64,000 nucleotides of DNA from Acanthosepion esculentum (GCA_964036315.1 OZ038480.1:12269305-12333304); one strand, 5' to 3'; counted from the first letter of the stretch, positions 53,273 to 64,000 are shown. A program made the numbers and translations. The notes: generated by a model from the letters alone, not told the origin.

Positions 53273-53486
53273 TACAGTGATACTTCGGCTTAATTCGTTT
53301 CGAGTTAAGTCATTCTCGAAGATACGTTGGTTTTTCTTAAATATTATATGGAAAAATAAAACTCGACTTACGTCGTTTTACTCGAGTTTACGTCGACCAT
53401 TAAAAATATTAGAAACGTCAAAACGCTAAAACAATAAACACACATAAACTTATATTCAAATAAATTTTAAAATAATATTATGTATA

Positions 53487-53525
<39 letters not shown>

Positions 53526-53979
53526 AATATATATATATATATATATCATAGAATTATTAAAAACAAAACAGTATAATAAGTATGTTCAGCAGATGTTCAT
53601 ATTTCAAATTCCTGCCGACTCGTGTGTTTTTCCGCTCCAACACCGATTTTGAATTCAGACTGGTTTACATCTGTGCTCTGCCGTTGACGTTCTTACAATT
53701 ACATTTCAATTGTGATTTAGAATGCATTTTTGCCTATGGCTCCGAAGAAAAGTCCCAGTGCAAGTGCTAATGCTAAGCTTAAAGTTATATCACTGGAAGA
53801 TAAGGTGGAGATTAATTATTTCCTTCAGAATACTGTACGTACATATCACAAATACTGTAATAGGCAATGCGCAGTGCTTGTTTGCGGTTTATAGTGTGGT
53901 TATTTCGACTTAAGTCGTTTTTCGACCTAAGTCGTGACCTCTGGAACCAATTAATGACGTAGAGTGAAGTATACCTGTA
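53273..53979 (+). mobile_element. pogo/Tigger-type element, internally deleted
   Basis: Ends TACAGTGATACTTCGGC and, inverted, TACAGGTATACTTCACTC, with TA targets. Subterminal GACTTACGTCG-type words (TTAAGTCGTTTTTCGACC) recur at both ends. From 53737 a short N-terminus MAPKKSPSASANAKLKVISL and EDKVEI resembles the CENP-B-like HTH start of Tigger transposases. It breaks off within ~30 codons. No DDE domain. Confidence 0.85.
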
Positions 53980-54111
53980 CTAACAAAAAAGCAAGACATT
54001 ATGGGTCTTAAAATCGAAACAAAAAATGTTTGCGTTTCTGTAGAATAATACATCTAAAAAATGTTTATTTATCACAGGATCAGGTAGAAAATATAGAATA
54101 GAAGAATCTTT

Positions 54112-54762
54112 AAGACTTCTGATTTCACTCCCCAATTTTAGCTCCCCAAGTTTAACTCCCCAAGTTTAACTACCCAACTTTAGCTTCCCAACTTTAACTC
54201 CCCAACTTTAGCTCCCCAACTTTAGCTCCCTAACTTTAGCTCCCCAAATTTAGCTCCCCAAATGTAACTTCCCAACTTTAGCTCCCCAACTTTAACTCCC
54301 CAACTTTAGCTCCCCAACTTTAACTCTCCAACTTTAGCTCCCCAACTTTAACTCCCCAACTTTAACTCCCCAACTTTAACTCCCTAACTTTAACTCCCCA
54401 ACTTTAGCTCCCTAACTTTAGCTCCCCAACTTTAACTCCCTAACTTTAGCTCCCCAACTTTAACTCCCCAACTTTAGCTCCCTAACTTTAACTCCCCAAC
54501 TTTAACTCCCTAACTTTAGCTCCCCAACTTTAACTCCCTAACTTTAGCTCCCCAACTTTAACTCCCCAACTTTAACTCCCTAACTTTAACTCCCCAACTT
54601 TAACTCCCTAACTTTAACTCCCCAACTTTAGCTCCCTAACTTTAGCTCCCCAACTTTAACTCCCCAACTTTAGCTCCCCAACTTTAGCTCCCTAACTTTA
54701 GCTCCCCAACTTTAACTCCCCAACTTTAGCTCCCCAACTTTAGCTGCCCAAGTTTAACATCT
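54112..54762. repeat. 14-bp minisatellite, ~45 units
   Basis: Unit CTCCCCAACTTTAG, with two alternating variable sites: TTTAGCT or TTTAACT, and CCCC or CCCT. Nearly no other changes after the first three units. Confidence 0.97.
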
Positions 54763-55041
54763 GATTTAACCACCTACCCACTTTGTAGTGACCAATTTGC
54801 AACTGACATTAAATTTAAACCTTAAATTCATCCATCACCGTAATTAACGCCGAAAACAACGTTAAAAACAGCATTAGCGACGACCAAAAGTATCTCCACG
54901 ATCCTGCCCCCACGCCATTGACACTCACTGTCGCCATTGCAAAATCACAACAAAAGCCATTTCAAATGTGTGGAATAATGTGATGAGATATCATTTATAG
55001 AACAAATTGTTCAGGGTAATATTCCTCTTCTTGTTTGTTTC
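54763..55041. other. No gene seen
   Basis: Unassigned spacer. Confidence 0.4.
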
Positions 55042-55937
55042 TACGAGGGTCATTCAATAAATAAGGTGAATCTTTCGGTATAAGGACTTCTAATACAGAT
55101 AGAAGCTAATTTTTAAAAATTTTTCAACGTAGTCTCCCACCACTGTCACACACTTTTCCCATCTGTGCACAAGCTTCCGTATTCCCTCAGCGTAAAAATC
55201 TTTGGACTGATGTCTCAGCCAGTCGCTCACAACACTTTTGACTTCATCGTCACTTTTAAAGTTTGTGCCTCTTGTGAACGCTTTCAAGGGACCAAACAGG
55301 TGAAAGTCTGAAGGGGCAAGGTCTGGGCTGTAAGGGGGATGAGGGAGCAGTTCCCAGCCCAGCTCGTTGATGGTCTGCACCGTTTGGGCTGCTGTGTGAG
55401 GCCTTGCGTTGTCATGATGCAAGATGACTGCTTCTGACTGATGACCTCTGCGTTTGTCCCAACAGATAAGCTCAAAGTCCTTACAATGTCATCCACTGTC
55501 ACCCTTCTGTCAGACTGAATGAGGTCATTGACTGATTCGATCACCTCAGGAAACCTCATTTCTGTAGGCCACCCAGTCCTGTCTTCATCCTCAACACTGC
55601 TCCGTCCTTCTTTAAACAATTTAGCCCACTTGTAGACATTTTTTTTTCTGAAACATGTGGCACCGTACACAGTTGACATTCTCCTATGAATTTCAACTGG
55701 TTTGCACCCTTCAGCAACCAAAAACTTGATAACTGACCGCTGTTCAATCCTGGAGCATGCATCTTGGTTGGCCATCTTTGTTAATCGCCAAAACTCTCAA
55801 AGTTTTTTTTTAATCTGCAAAAGAAATTAAATCCATGTGAAAAAGAAGTAAAACAACAACAAAAAAGAGTAAGCTTCTATCTGTATTAGAAGTCCTTATA
55901 CCGAAAAATTCAACTTATTTATTGAATGACCCTCGTA
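55042..55937 (-). pseudogene. mariner element, internally deleted (copy 2)
   Basis: TIRs of ~60 bp as in the 23667 copy (CGAGGGTCATTCAATAAATA). The minus-strand N-terminus (55775 on) reads DACSRIEQRSVIKFLVAEGC, KWAKLFKEGRSSVEDEDRTG and VTVDDIVRTLSLSVGTNAEV. It then jumps to the C-terminal half, MHHDNARPHTAAQT (second Asp) and PHPPYSPDLAPSDFHLFG (third Asp), continuing to GDYVEKFLKISFYLY. The centre, with the first Asp, is missing. At 896 bp it is almost the same length as copy 1 (888 bp). Confidence 0.92.
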
Positions 55938-56784
55938 TCAATACAATTCGACCGATACATTTTCGGTCATACTAAAACACCGACAAAAATAGGCATCGTT
56001 TACATGGAGGTTTCAGACTAATGTCCACACTTTCATTGTTTTTAATACACACCTCGGCAAAAGCGTTCTTCGAGATTCTGATTTATAATTTATTACTTTA
56101 TCACTAGGCTTTAAAAATCTGTAGACGATCTGGGATAGCAAAGGATATATTTGTCGCATATTACTTCCACAACGCAGAGAATAAATCACTAAGTTCAGAC
56201 TTGAACATCAGGGGCAGAAAGAAATGCCGAAAACTCGATCCGCAGGTACTATCTCACAAATCACGACGCACGCAACCAGTCAGAAAAATAACTCACTCTC
56301 CGACAAACACGTTAGCCAAAATACCCGATTTTTTTCTTCCCGATTCGACAACACCAACTACTTTTATCCGCCGAGCATTTTTTTCATTCGTCGACAACTG
56401 GGAGAGGACGCCCAATTTTTGCATATCAAAATACATTTACGGCGACTCCTGGGACAGACTTGTTTTTTAATTTACATATTCCGTCTTAAGCATGTCATGC
56501 GGAATACGTGCCCCCCCTTTTTTTTGGTAAGTAGTTTTCTTTTTCGACACATTTTCCGTCGTAGAATACACGCGACGTGCTGTCGCTTGGTTTGACGAGG
56601 TAAGTTACCGTTTTCTTCGCTATAAAAATACACCATACTTTCCTTATTATTATTGAGCTTTTCACATGTGACTTATTACTTTAATGTCGATAATAGAAAT
56701 GAATCAATAAATAAGAAAAGAATAAAAGTATAAAATTATCATAAAATATATGAAAAGAGTTTAATTTAGAGGTAAGTATTACTA
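55938..56784 (+). other. Unassigned; open frame of 123 codons at 56224-56595
   Basis: The frame begins MPKTRSAGTISQITTHATSQ, a basic Ser/Thr-rich N-terminus, then becomes aromatic-rich (NYFYPPSIFFIRRQLGEDAQ). A GTAAGT-like donor (TTGGTAAGTAG) lies at 56525. I do not recognise the protein. A retrotransposon first-ORF remnant or chance is possible, and no acceptor or second exon is identifiable. Confidence 0.2.
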
Positions 56785-57068
56785 ATGGAGTAATGGATAG
56801 TGGCTCGGATTGAGGAATCAGAGAACTGAGTTCGAATTCCTGTCGAATCCATTACATTCCCTTATGTGCTAATACCTTGGGAAAGGTAGGAGTCATCTTC
56901 TTCTATGGGTAAATAGCAGAACAGACCTGATACTATAGCCTTGGATTGCAACTGGTCTACCGCAGAAAGAAATGGCAACCTACTGCGGGAAAAATCTGCC
57001 TACTGAGCCGTGTATCGAAAGATACATGATCACCTAGGCGTGTATCACGCATGGCACATAACTGAACT
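56785..57068 (+). mobile_element. tRNA-Arg-like SINE (copy 5, full length)
   Basis: AGTAATGGATAGTGGCTCGG, GAGTTCGAATTCCTG, TACCTTGGGAAAGGTAGGAG, GGGTAAATAGCAGAACAGAC, AATGGCAACCTACTGCGGGA, GATACATGATCACC and CATGGCACATAACTGAACTG. Confidence 0.92.
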
Positions 57069-57265
57069 GATATTCACTTACGTGCTAATACCTTTGGGAA
57101 AGGTATGAATCTTCTTCTCCCACCAGCTATGGGTAAATAGCAGGACAGACCGGGTTCTATAGCTTTGGATGGCAACTGGTCTACCGCAGAAAATAGCAAT
57201 ATCGTGAGATACAAGATCGCCTCAGCGTGTATCACGCATGGCACATAACTGACTGACTGATTACT
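57069..57265 (+). mobile_element. tRNA-Arg-like SINE (copy 6, headless, tandem to copy 5)
   Basis: Starts at TATTCACTTACGTGCTAATA and runs to CATGGCACATAACTGACTGA. It lacks the tRNA head, so it may be a tandem partial copy or a truncated insertion. Confidence 0.88.
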
Positions 57266-57720
57266 AATAGTACAGTTAATAACGAACTGTAAATCCAGTG
57301 TAAATAATATATGATCGTTCCTTCTCATGTTAGAGGGCTTGCATGAACCCATGACGATAAGGTCGGGGGGATGACTGAACGCAACCCACCACCGAAGACC
57401 CCAACGGCGGAATAGTCAAAGATCTACACGATCTCAACGGTCAAACCGGCAAAAGAGGGCAGTGTCAATCGACCTGACGTAACCAAGGTGTACCTTGACA
57501 GACCAACCAGGTTTGCCAGATCTCGCCTGTCTCATTCTACTTTGAGCCACGTGGAAGGCTCTTCTAGCCAACTGTGTGGGCTTCTCTATCGCACAGAGTT
57601 GTCCACCAAAATCAAATATCACACGAATGGTCTCATCAAATTCTAACTGATCCACAGCCATCTCCACTACCAGGGGAGATAGAAAGGGAGAGAGGGTGAT
57701 GGTCCCGATGATCGGATGGG
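57266..57720 (-). other. GC-rich unassigned segment, open frame 57667-57434
   Basis: A minus-strand frame of 77 codons, MEMAVDQLEFDETIRVIFDF through ARRAFHVAQSRMRQARSG and VKVHLGYVRSIDT. The composition is balanced and protein-like, but I recognise no family. It could be a fragment of a retrotransposon gag-like or host protein. No neighbouring exon is visible. Confidence 0.25.
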
Positions 57721-58049
57721 ACCAGGTGCTGACGATTACATGTGAGTCTTTAAATATGTTTATTTTTCAATTTTATTTAATATGTTGTTGGGGGGGTATC
57801 AGTTTCTTATGTTTTTTTCCAATTTTATTTAATATGCTTGATGGGGGGGGGGTCAGTTTCTTACTTAATAGCAACAAAAAACCGATGCCCTGTTTTTATC
57901 CTAATAATAAAAAAATGCGTTTCTACAGACCGATGTTGAGAAACGGCCGGAGCATGTAATCATCGAAGAAGCGGTAAGCTTGAAACGTTGTACCTACAAA
58001 AAAAATATATATATAAAAAGGACGGTTTTTTTCATTGTCAACAATTTTA
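57721..58049. repeat. Direct ~60-bp duplication and weak hammerhead-like remnant
   Basis: CAATTTTATTTAATATG then TTG(A)-GGGGGG and TCAGTTTCTTA occur twice (57769, 57821). 57963-57989 resembles a decayed PLE core (CGAAGAAGCGG...TGAAACGTTG). Confidence 0.6.
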
Positions 58050-58812
58050 TCTCTATCTATAAAAGACAGGATGTGTGTGTGTGTAACGAATACACGGCCG
58101 CAATTTTCGACGTATTTGCACCAAAATTTACATGCACATCCTCCAAGTTAGTATAAAGGCTAAGACCGCCTTTTCATTTCCCAACTCCCATCGATAGTGG
58201 AAATAATCGATTTTTTCATGCTTCTACGGCAGTTTTCCTGTAGTTTGCGGCCATTTTCTGCTGGCCAGAGTGAGAGCCTATAGCTGGCTCCCACAAATAG
58301 GCAGGAAGATTCTATTGGCCAGCGTGAGAGCCAACAGCTGACTGACACGAATGTTAACTTGCATGCAAAGAAAATCGATAGCTGCATTCGTCACAAGTGG
58401 GAAAAATTTAAATCTGCATGGTACTTTACTCCAATTGGCTCATTCGCTTGCTTAATCTCAGCGTTGATTCTGATTCCGCAGAACTGGTTTGGGTGTGAAA
58501 AAATATTTGTTGTTAACATTCTTTTTTCATTCTGTTTTTCAAGTTACGAGTCCTTTTTTAAAGCTGATCGTTTTGTGTTCATTTTGTTTAGTTCTTTTTT
58601 CGTAACAGATTTAATGTTTAGTATAGAGCTTAGAAAAGTTCGCAGTGTTAGATAGGCAAGAAGTAAGGCATGTAGCAACATCAGCACGGTAAAGGGCACT
58701 CCTTTAAAGGCAAGGAAGGGCAAAAATATTTTAAGTCAAGTGATAGCGATTGCTGTGTGAGTCATACGATTTTTGAATCAAGCACGGGCAACGCCGGGTC
58801 ATGCTGCTCGAT
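58050..58812 (+). mobile_element. Non-autonomous Helitron
   Basis: The 5' end TCTCTATCTATAAAAGACAG after an A, followed by ATGTGTGTGTGTG and CGAATACACGGCCGCAATTT, is typical of animal Helitrons. The 3' end has the GC-rich hairpin-forming CACGGGCAACGCCGGGTC and ends near CTGCTCGAT, close to the CTRR-T consensus. It contains a ~45-bp internal duplication (GCCAGAGTGAGAGCC and GCCAGCGTGAGAGCC). No Rep/helicase coding. Confidence 0.8.
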
Positions 58813-58960
58813 ATAACTAAAAAAAGTAATGATTAGAAAAATCGATGAATAGAATTGTAATATAACCTAAAAATATGATGAAAGTGAATTTTATTTGTTC
58901 TTGAGAATTAATAACAAAAACATTAATCACTATTTAATTATTAGATTATTTAAATAAGAC
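58813..58960. other. AT-rich spacer
   Basis: Nothing recognised. Confidence 0.4.
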
Positions 58961-59170
58961 CGCTGAAAATTTGGACACATCGAAGACAAAAGACAAAAAT
59001 GGTAACAGGTCTCACCTACCCCCAATGAAATTGTGTGAATGGATAACGGAATGGAGGTTGGCGGTTTGATAAAAAGACAAAGGCTACTGAGAGCTAAACA
59101 AGTTAGGAAATAGTGGAGAGCTAGATCGCTCACGTCCTGAAGGAACACGGTGTACAGAAGTAGTGAGTAA
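58961..59170 (+). pseudogene. Non-LTR retrotransposon 3' end fragment
   Basis: ACAAGTTAGGAAATAGTGGA and CGTCCTGAAGGAACACGGTG are the decayed KLWRA...VLKGHG-type end, followed by GTACAGAAGTAG. Confidence 0.65.
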
Positions 59171-59189
59171 TGCCTGGCTGGTCGTTAAT

Positions 59190-59645
59190 ATTTTTTAAAA
59201 TATTTTTTAATATTTTTAAAAATAGTTTTAGAATATTTTCTTAATATTTTTTAAATATTTTATTCATTATTTAAAAAAAATACCTTTTAATATTTTTCTT
59301 AACATTTTTAATATTTTTAAATATATTTCTAATATTTAAAAAATATTTTTTTATATTTTTAATATGATTTAATACTTTAAAAATGTTTGTCTATATTTCT
59401 GAGATGAGGTATTATGTACATTATTTACATTGCAATATGGCGACAAAGATGAGGAAAATAGTCCGAATAATGTAAATAATGTTTTAAAATGTTATTTAAA
59501 TATTTTCTATATTTTTAATATTTTAAAAAGTATTTTTTAATATTTTTCTTAATATTTTTTAAATATATTTAAATATTTTTTAAATATTTTTCTTAATATT
59601 TTCTAAATATTTTAAAATATTTTTAAAAATATTTTTTGGTACATT
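59190..59645. repeat. AT array split by a hammerhead-tail unit in inverted halves
   Basis: TATTTTTTAAAATATT-type repeats at 59190-59385 and 59485-59640. Between them, TGTCTATATTTCTGAGATGA (minus orientation) meets ATATGGCGACAAAGATGAGG (plus), with ACATTATTTACATT/AATGTAAATAATGT as the inverted ends. Confidence 0.85.
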
Positions 59646-59834
59646 TTTTAATATCCAAGGGCAATGCACTGACAAGATTTCTCGCAGCATAAACGGGGTT
59701 GGAAGAAATTTCCTGGATGTTTCTAAAATACTCACGCATCCAATTTTAGATCACTTCTTAAGACTGATTCATGCGCAGAATCGCCCTAATTTATTTTATC
59801 TTTTGGTATATTTATAATAATATCTACGGGTTTT
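59646..59834. other. No gene seen
   Basis: Unassigned. Confidence 0.4.
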
Positions 59835-60010
59835 GTAACGGTCATCAGCACGCAGATTTCAAATTCTAGCTTAATCAGTTGCGTTTACGTTCGCATTAAT
59901 GCCCTTGGGAAAGGCATGAATCCATCTCTACTCGCTTGAGTTATGGATTAAATAGCAGGGTAGACTTGATTTTATAGCTTTAGCTGACAATCAGTCTATG
60001 AGAAGATACT
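59835..60010 (+). mobile_element. tRNA-Arg-like SINE (copy 7, decayed)
   Basis: CCCTTGGGAAAGGCATGAAT, TAAATAGCAGGGTAGACTTG and ATAGCTTTAGCTGACAATCA follow the family order. The head is unrecognisable. Confidence 0.75.
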
Positions 60011-60029
60011 CTGCTATCTTTTCCATGAA

Positions 60030-60110
60030 GGCAGAGCAATTCGCAGATAACGAACTAAAGGAATCCTATGGAGAGCCTACGCCCCGAAGGGACATGGTAT
60101 TAAAAACGTC
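60030..60110 (+). pseudogene. Non-LTR retrotransposon 3' end fragment
   Basis: GGAGAGCCTACGCCCCGAAG followed by GGACATGGTATTAAAA. Confidence 0.5.
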
Positions 60111-60199
60111 TTTGTAATAAGCTATAGGCATATTAACGTTGCGGACTCGCCCAGGGGAATTGAAGCTTATGCCTGGTTATTAAATTAGATTGCAACGAT

Positions 60200-60845
60200 A
60201 ATTAGAGTTACATGGTCTAAAACAGTGGTCGATAAATCTGTGGTGCACGGATCACCGTAGTATAACCTGACATGACTTGCAAAGTCATGTTCAATACTCT
60301 TTACAGAATAGTTTCTTACAAATACTGTTCCGTCCTGGGTATGACGATAAACTACATCTGCGTCCAGGGTAAGACGATAAACTACGTCCAACAGCAAGGC
60401 CTCTCATCAGCAGGTTTTGAGGAGCGTGGAACCACCTCTTAATTGCTGGTGTTCCCAGGTCCACCCAGACCCGGGGTGGTAGCATCTGTTAGGTTCCCAG
60501 GTATGGGTAAATAGTTAACCCCGAAACTGAGGTAAAAAGCATTATATAAGTGTAAAAATAGGTTTTAATACCAGAAAAACTTTGCAAAAATGATTACCAG
60601 AAATAAATTTTTGAAGAAAAAAAAATTATTACCAGCATTACGTTTTTTTTTTGCTTGTTTTTTTTAAATATTATCAGCCATATATTTTTTAAAATAATAT
60701 TACCAGCTATACATTTTTGAGGAAAAAAATATTACCAGAAATAGATTTTTGACAAAACAATATATTACCAGGAAAAAAAAAAGTTGTCGGCATTAAATAA
60801 GCCATTGAGGTTGATATGCCGTAAAACAAAATAAACCAAACCAAG
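60200..60845 (-). repeat. R repeat (longest copy)
   Basis: Minus strand: head TTGGTTTGGTTTATTTTG and GGCATATCAACCTCAATGGC, five or six ~30-bp subrepeats (ATTTCTGGTAATATTTTTTT), then TTTCGGGGTTAACTATTTAC, CTACCACCCCGGGTCTGGGT, GAGGTGGTTCCACGCTCCTC and two TAGTTTATCGTC units at the end. No coding motif. Confidence 0.88.
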
Positions 60846-61890
60846 TGAGTAATTTAAAAAAAAAAAAAATTTACGAAAATAAAACCATCCAAGATTGTAA
60901 ATTTCCTAAAAGAAGTTGGATTGTACTTAAAAATATGAGTAATTGAAAAATGGTTCAAATATATATGTATACATACACACCTTTTTTTTTTTACCAAACT
61001 ATCGCTATGAATCTATTTAAAAAAATTGCTGGCATTTTGAGGTTTTGATATGCTATAAAATATACCAAGCAACCAACCATTACTGTTGATCAGTTACTGG
61101 ATATTTTTTACAAACATAGCATAGGAACGGAGTAATAGTTGGATCTTCAAGAATCGGTTTACGCACCAGATACAAATTCATAAGCATTCGTACTCGAAAA
61201 CTATTTTTGCAAAATATTTAAAAAACAACTTTTGAGTGAACTGAAAATTTTCAATTTGTTTTTAATTACATTTCAAATTTTCAATAAATTTTAAATAATT
61301 AAACTTCAAATTATCAATTTGCTTTAAAATAATTACATTATAACTTTGTTCACATTAATGGGTGCATTTCATATTAATAAAATAAAAGTTTTCCGATTAT
61401 TATTATGTAAATGTATTTACATTATTTTTTCTAAATTCACATTACTGGTCCGCCAGATTTAAAATTAAACATTATTGGTCCCTGAAGTTGAAAACAATGT
61501 AAATATGTATTTGATATTTTATCATTGTCGCCTTATATTAATTCCGGCTCTTTATTTAGACATTCACCCTTACGTAAATTTACGCATTTTCAGAAATAGA
61601 GTTGTGGCCTCATCATCATTCTGATCATCATGTTTATGACAAGCATTCCCATCACCATTAATATGGCGCTAGCTATCAGTATAACGCAATGGAAGCCGTT
61701 TTCAATTTTAATACTATTTACAATACATCCCGTTTTTCGGAGGAAGCCTCATTCCCAACCCGCATCATTGCGCCGGGAAATTGATTAGAGAGATACCATT
61801 GCAAATATCCACTGCTATCAAATAATTACTTTCTTTCAAATGACCCTGTACCAGACTATGATAAAATTTATAAATACCTACTCACGTTCT
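60846..61890. other. No gene seen
   Basis: ~1 kb of AT-rich sequence with short poly(A) and poly(T) runs. No motif or repeat partner recognised. Confidence 0.4.
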
Positions 61891-62078
61891 AGGCATCTTT
61901 CTTTCTTTCTTTCTTTCTTTCTTACTTTCTTTCTTTTGAATTACTATATTCTTCCTTTCTATTTCTTTTTCTTGTTTCTTTTTGTCAGTAACCCTTTTTC
62001 TTTCTGCCATCCTCCATTTTGTTCTCTCTCATTGCTTCTCTCTAGTTATTTGTTCTTTTTTTCTTTCTTTCTTTTTTT

Positions 62079-62139
<61 letters not shown>

Positions 62140-62195
62140 TTACCTCCACTCCGGCAATCTGTTGTTTGTTTGTTTGTTTGTTTGTTTGTTTGTTT

Positions 62196-62259
<64 letters not shown>

Positions 62260-62545
62260 TTGAATTACTATATTCTCCCTTTCTATTTCTTTTTCTTGTT
62301 TCTTTATGTCAGTAACCCTTTTTCTTTCTGTCATCCTCCATTTTTTTTCTCCCATTCCTTCTCTCTAGTTATTCTTTCTTTCTTTCTTTCTTTCTTTTGT
62401 TTGTTTGTTTCTTTCTTTCTTTTGTATCACATCTCTACTTTCTCACCCTCTCTCTCTTTACTTGTTTCTGCTTACATTTTTATCGTTCTTTTTGCTCACT
62501 AATTTCTTAATTCTCTTTCTTTCTTTCTTTCTTTCTTTAAACAAA
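61891..62545. repeat. (TTTC)n arrays with a 120-bp duplication
   Basis: (TTTC)n at 61896-61935, 62060-62135, 62194-62257, 62377-62420 and 62510-62535, plus (TGTT)n at 62162-62190. TGAATTACTATATTCTTCCT (61937) and TGAATTACTATATTCTCCCT (62260) start two ~120-bp copies, ~322 bp apart. Confidence 0.95.
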
Positions 62546-63030
62546 ACTCAACGCTTCTTGTTTCTTTTATCTTCCTGACCAACATATTAGCACCAAATCA
62601 GTATTTTTCGCAGGACTGAGAAATGAATAAAGCATATTCCTTTGTCGCTTTAAGCAAACACCGTTAAAGTCTATTGGATTTATGTAGAATCAGGGCGGTA
62701 GATTCCGTGTTGCCGATTACAACTGCTCTCACCCGCATATCTGTGTCATCTTGTTTTACAGGCTTTCGACTCAATTAGGCCGCGACTCAATTCAAGGGAG
62801 AAAGAATTTCACCCACGAAATTAATAATGAATTTTTAGAAATTAAATATCAACTTGAAATGTGGAAATGTCTGTTTTTCGGAAAATGCCATTTCTGTGGG
62901 AATGTCTGTCGTCTATCGATAGTTACTCTTCCATTGGAAGTCGTCGAATTCGTATTGTTTGCTCGAAATGAATTTTACCTGATAACAAATGCGAGTGAAT
63001 AATTTTTGGTTTAGATGTTGCGAGATTAAT
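62546..63030. other. No gene seen
   Basis: Balanced, apparently single-copy sequence. The frame 62751-63002 has no recognisable motif. Confidence 0.4.
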
Positions 63031-63034
63031 ACAT

Positions 63035-63775
63035 AGATTGAGTTGAATTTTACGGCTTATCAACCCTTTGTAGCTTACTTAAAGCCGAACCGTCCTGGGT
63101 ATGACGATAAACTACCTCCAGCAGCAAGGCCTCTTATCAAGAGGTTTTGAGGAGCGTGGAACCACCTCTTAATTGCTGGTGTTCCCAGGTCCGCCCTGAC
63201 CCGGAGTGGTAGCACCTGTTAGGGTCCCAGCTATGGGCAAATAGTTAAACACAAAACTGGGGCAAAAATACTAAAAAAGTGTAAAAATAGGTTTTAATAC
63301 CAGAAGTACTTTGTAAAAAAATTATTACCAGCAATAAATTTTCGAAGGGAAAAAAATCTCACCAGCAATATGTTTTTGAAGAAAAAAATATTACCAGCTA
63401 TACATTTTTCATGAAAAATACTACCAGCAATATTTAAAAAAAAAATATTACTAGCAATACATTTTTGAAGGAAAAATATTATCAGAAATAGATTTTTGAT
63501 AAAAACAAAATACAGTTTAACCCGGATATACGAGAGTTGTCGGGACCGGAGAAGAAGTCTCTTATATCCGGGTTTCACTTATATCCGGGTTTGGTCTATT
63601 TTGTTTTATTAACACAGGCTCTAATTTTGGACCAGAGAAAATGTATCTTATATACGGGTTTCTCTTATATCAGGGTCTCTTATATCCGGGTTACACTGTA
63701 TTACAGCAATAAAATTTTTTCGGCATTACATAACCCATTGAGGTTGATATGCCGTAAAACAAACCAAACCAAACT
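63035..63775 (-). repeat. R repeat with nested MITE and an opposite-strand head fragment
   Basis: The minus-strand copy runs from 63775 (TTTGGTTTGGTTTGTTTTAC) to 63087, with the usual GC-rich tail. A plus-strand head fragment (TTTACGGCTTATCAACCC) lies at 63046. The copy is interrupted by the element at 63511-63700. Confidence 0.85.
63511..63700. mobile_element. pogo/Tigger-type MITE, 190 bp
   Basis: TACAGTTTAACCCGGATATA at the left and, inverted, TACAGTGTAACCCGGATATA at the right, with TA at both ends. Internal TATATCCGGGTTTC words repeat the TIR. Inserted into the R repeat. Confidence 0.88.
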
Positions 63776-64000
63776 TAAAGCCGGAATATATTTTTTGAAT
63801 CGTAAGGATATTTTTTTGCGAGGAATAATAATCTTTTGCGTATAACAATAATTTCCAGATACACTTTCTACTATTTAAAACACAGCCACTGGGAGGGGGG
63901 ATTCATATAGTGATGTTCACGAATTTGCTAAAAAATGGCATACTATGATGAAAAAATTTTCGTCAAATTTGGGACGTTTTTTTTATCATTGTATACCATT
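63776..64000. other. No gene seen
   Basis: AT-rich end of the window, nothing recognised. Confidence 0.4.

Noticed and set aside
54112..54762. CRISPR array
   Set aside because: Head-to-tail 14-bp units without unique spacers; a minisatellite.
60200..60430. CTGATGAG in the R repeat tail as a hammerhead
   Set aside because: On the minus strand CTGATGAGAGGCC is not followed by a paired stem and GAAA, so the core is incomplete.

Overview
This window looks like intergenic DNA of a large, repeat-rich animal genome. A cephalopod mollusc, probably octopus-like, is the best guess. The evidence is the extreme density of (TA)n, (CA)n and (TTTC)n microsatellites, Tc1/mariner, Penelope-like (PLE), non-LTR, Helitron, piggyBac and pogo/Tigger debris on both strands, and a tRNA-Arg-like SINE with at least seven copies that resembles the tRNA-derived SINEs described from octopus. 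The organism is an inference; no host gene fixes it. I found no convincing host exon, no intact cellular gene, no bacterial-type operon and no CRISPR.

Layout. 1-5 kb: nested Tc1-like transposon fragments. 5.3-5.7 kb: a terminal-inverted-repeat (TIR) element carrying a tRNA-like unit. 6.4-9.4 kb: a tandem-repeat block, PLE ends, a DUF4817-type transposon relic, several (TA)n arrays and a tRNA-like SINE with a complete type I hammerhead ribozyme (about 9266-9319). 10.2-11.2 kb: non-LTR retrotransposon C-terminus interrupted by a second DUF4817-type element. 11-18.3 kb: AT-rich repeats, three tandem tRNA-like units, a 700-bp AT minisatellite, a SINE with a hammerhead-like tail and a 145-bp hairpin. 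18.9-19.7 kb: internally deleted Tc1 element. 20.2-22.5 kb: 5'-truncated PLE with an open reading frame (reverse transcriptase plus GIY-YIG). 23.7-24.6 kb and 55.0-55.9 kb: two mariner copies sharing one internal deletion.

25-35 kb: SINEs, three non-LTR retrotransposon tails, a mariner MITE, a piggyBac MITE and a foldback element with two inverted tRNA-like units. 37-39 kb: second PLE, flanked by inverted arms. 40-41 kb: a 5S rRNA-tRNA chimeric SINE inserted in an (ATGT)n array. 41.8-43.7 kb: a 15-bp minisatellite, then six tandem ~107-bp units carrying hammerhead-core remnants and a SINE. 43.9-44.7 kb: foldback DNA element. 46.1-50.5 kb: a 4.4-kb almost pure pyrimidine strand. 51-54.8 kb: second 5S-tRNA SINE, more SINEs, a Tigger relic and a 14-bp minisatellite. 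56-64 kb: SINEs, a Helitron, AT arrays, (TTTC)n and copies of a dispersed ~650-bp repeat (called R here).

The unifying theme is retroelements with ribozyme-like ends. The PLE flanks, a SINE family and a tandem array all carry a CTGANGA - hairpin - GAAA core, and one unit keeps all three hammerhead helices. Mobilisation in trans by PLE machinery, as proposed for retrozymes and PLE-linked hammerheads, is an inference that transcript data could test.
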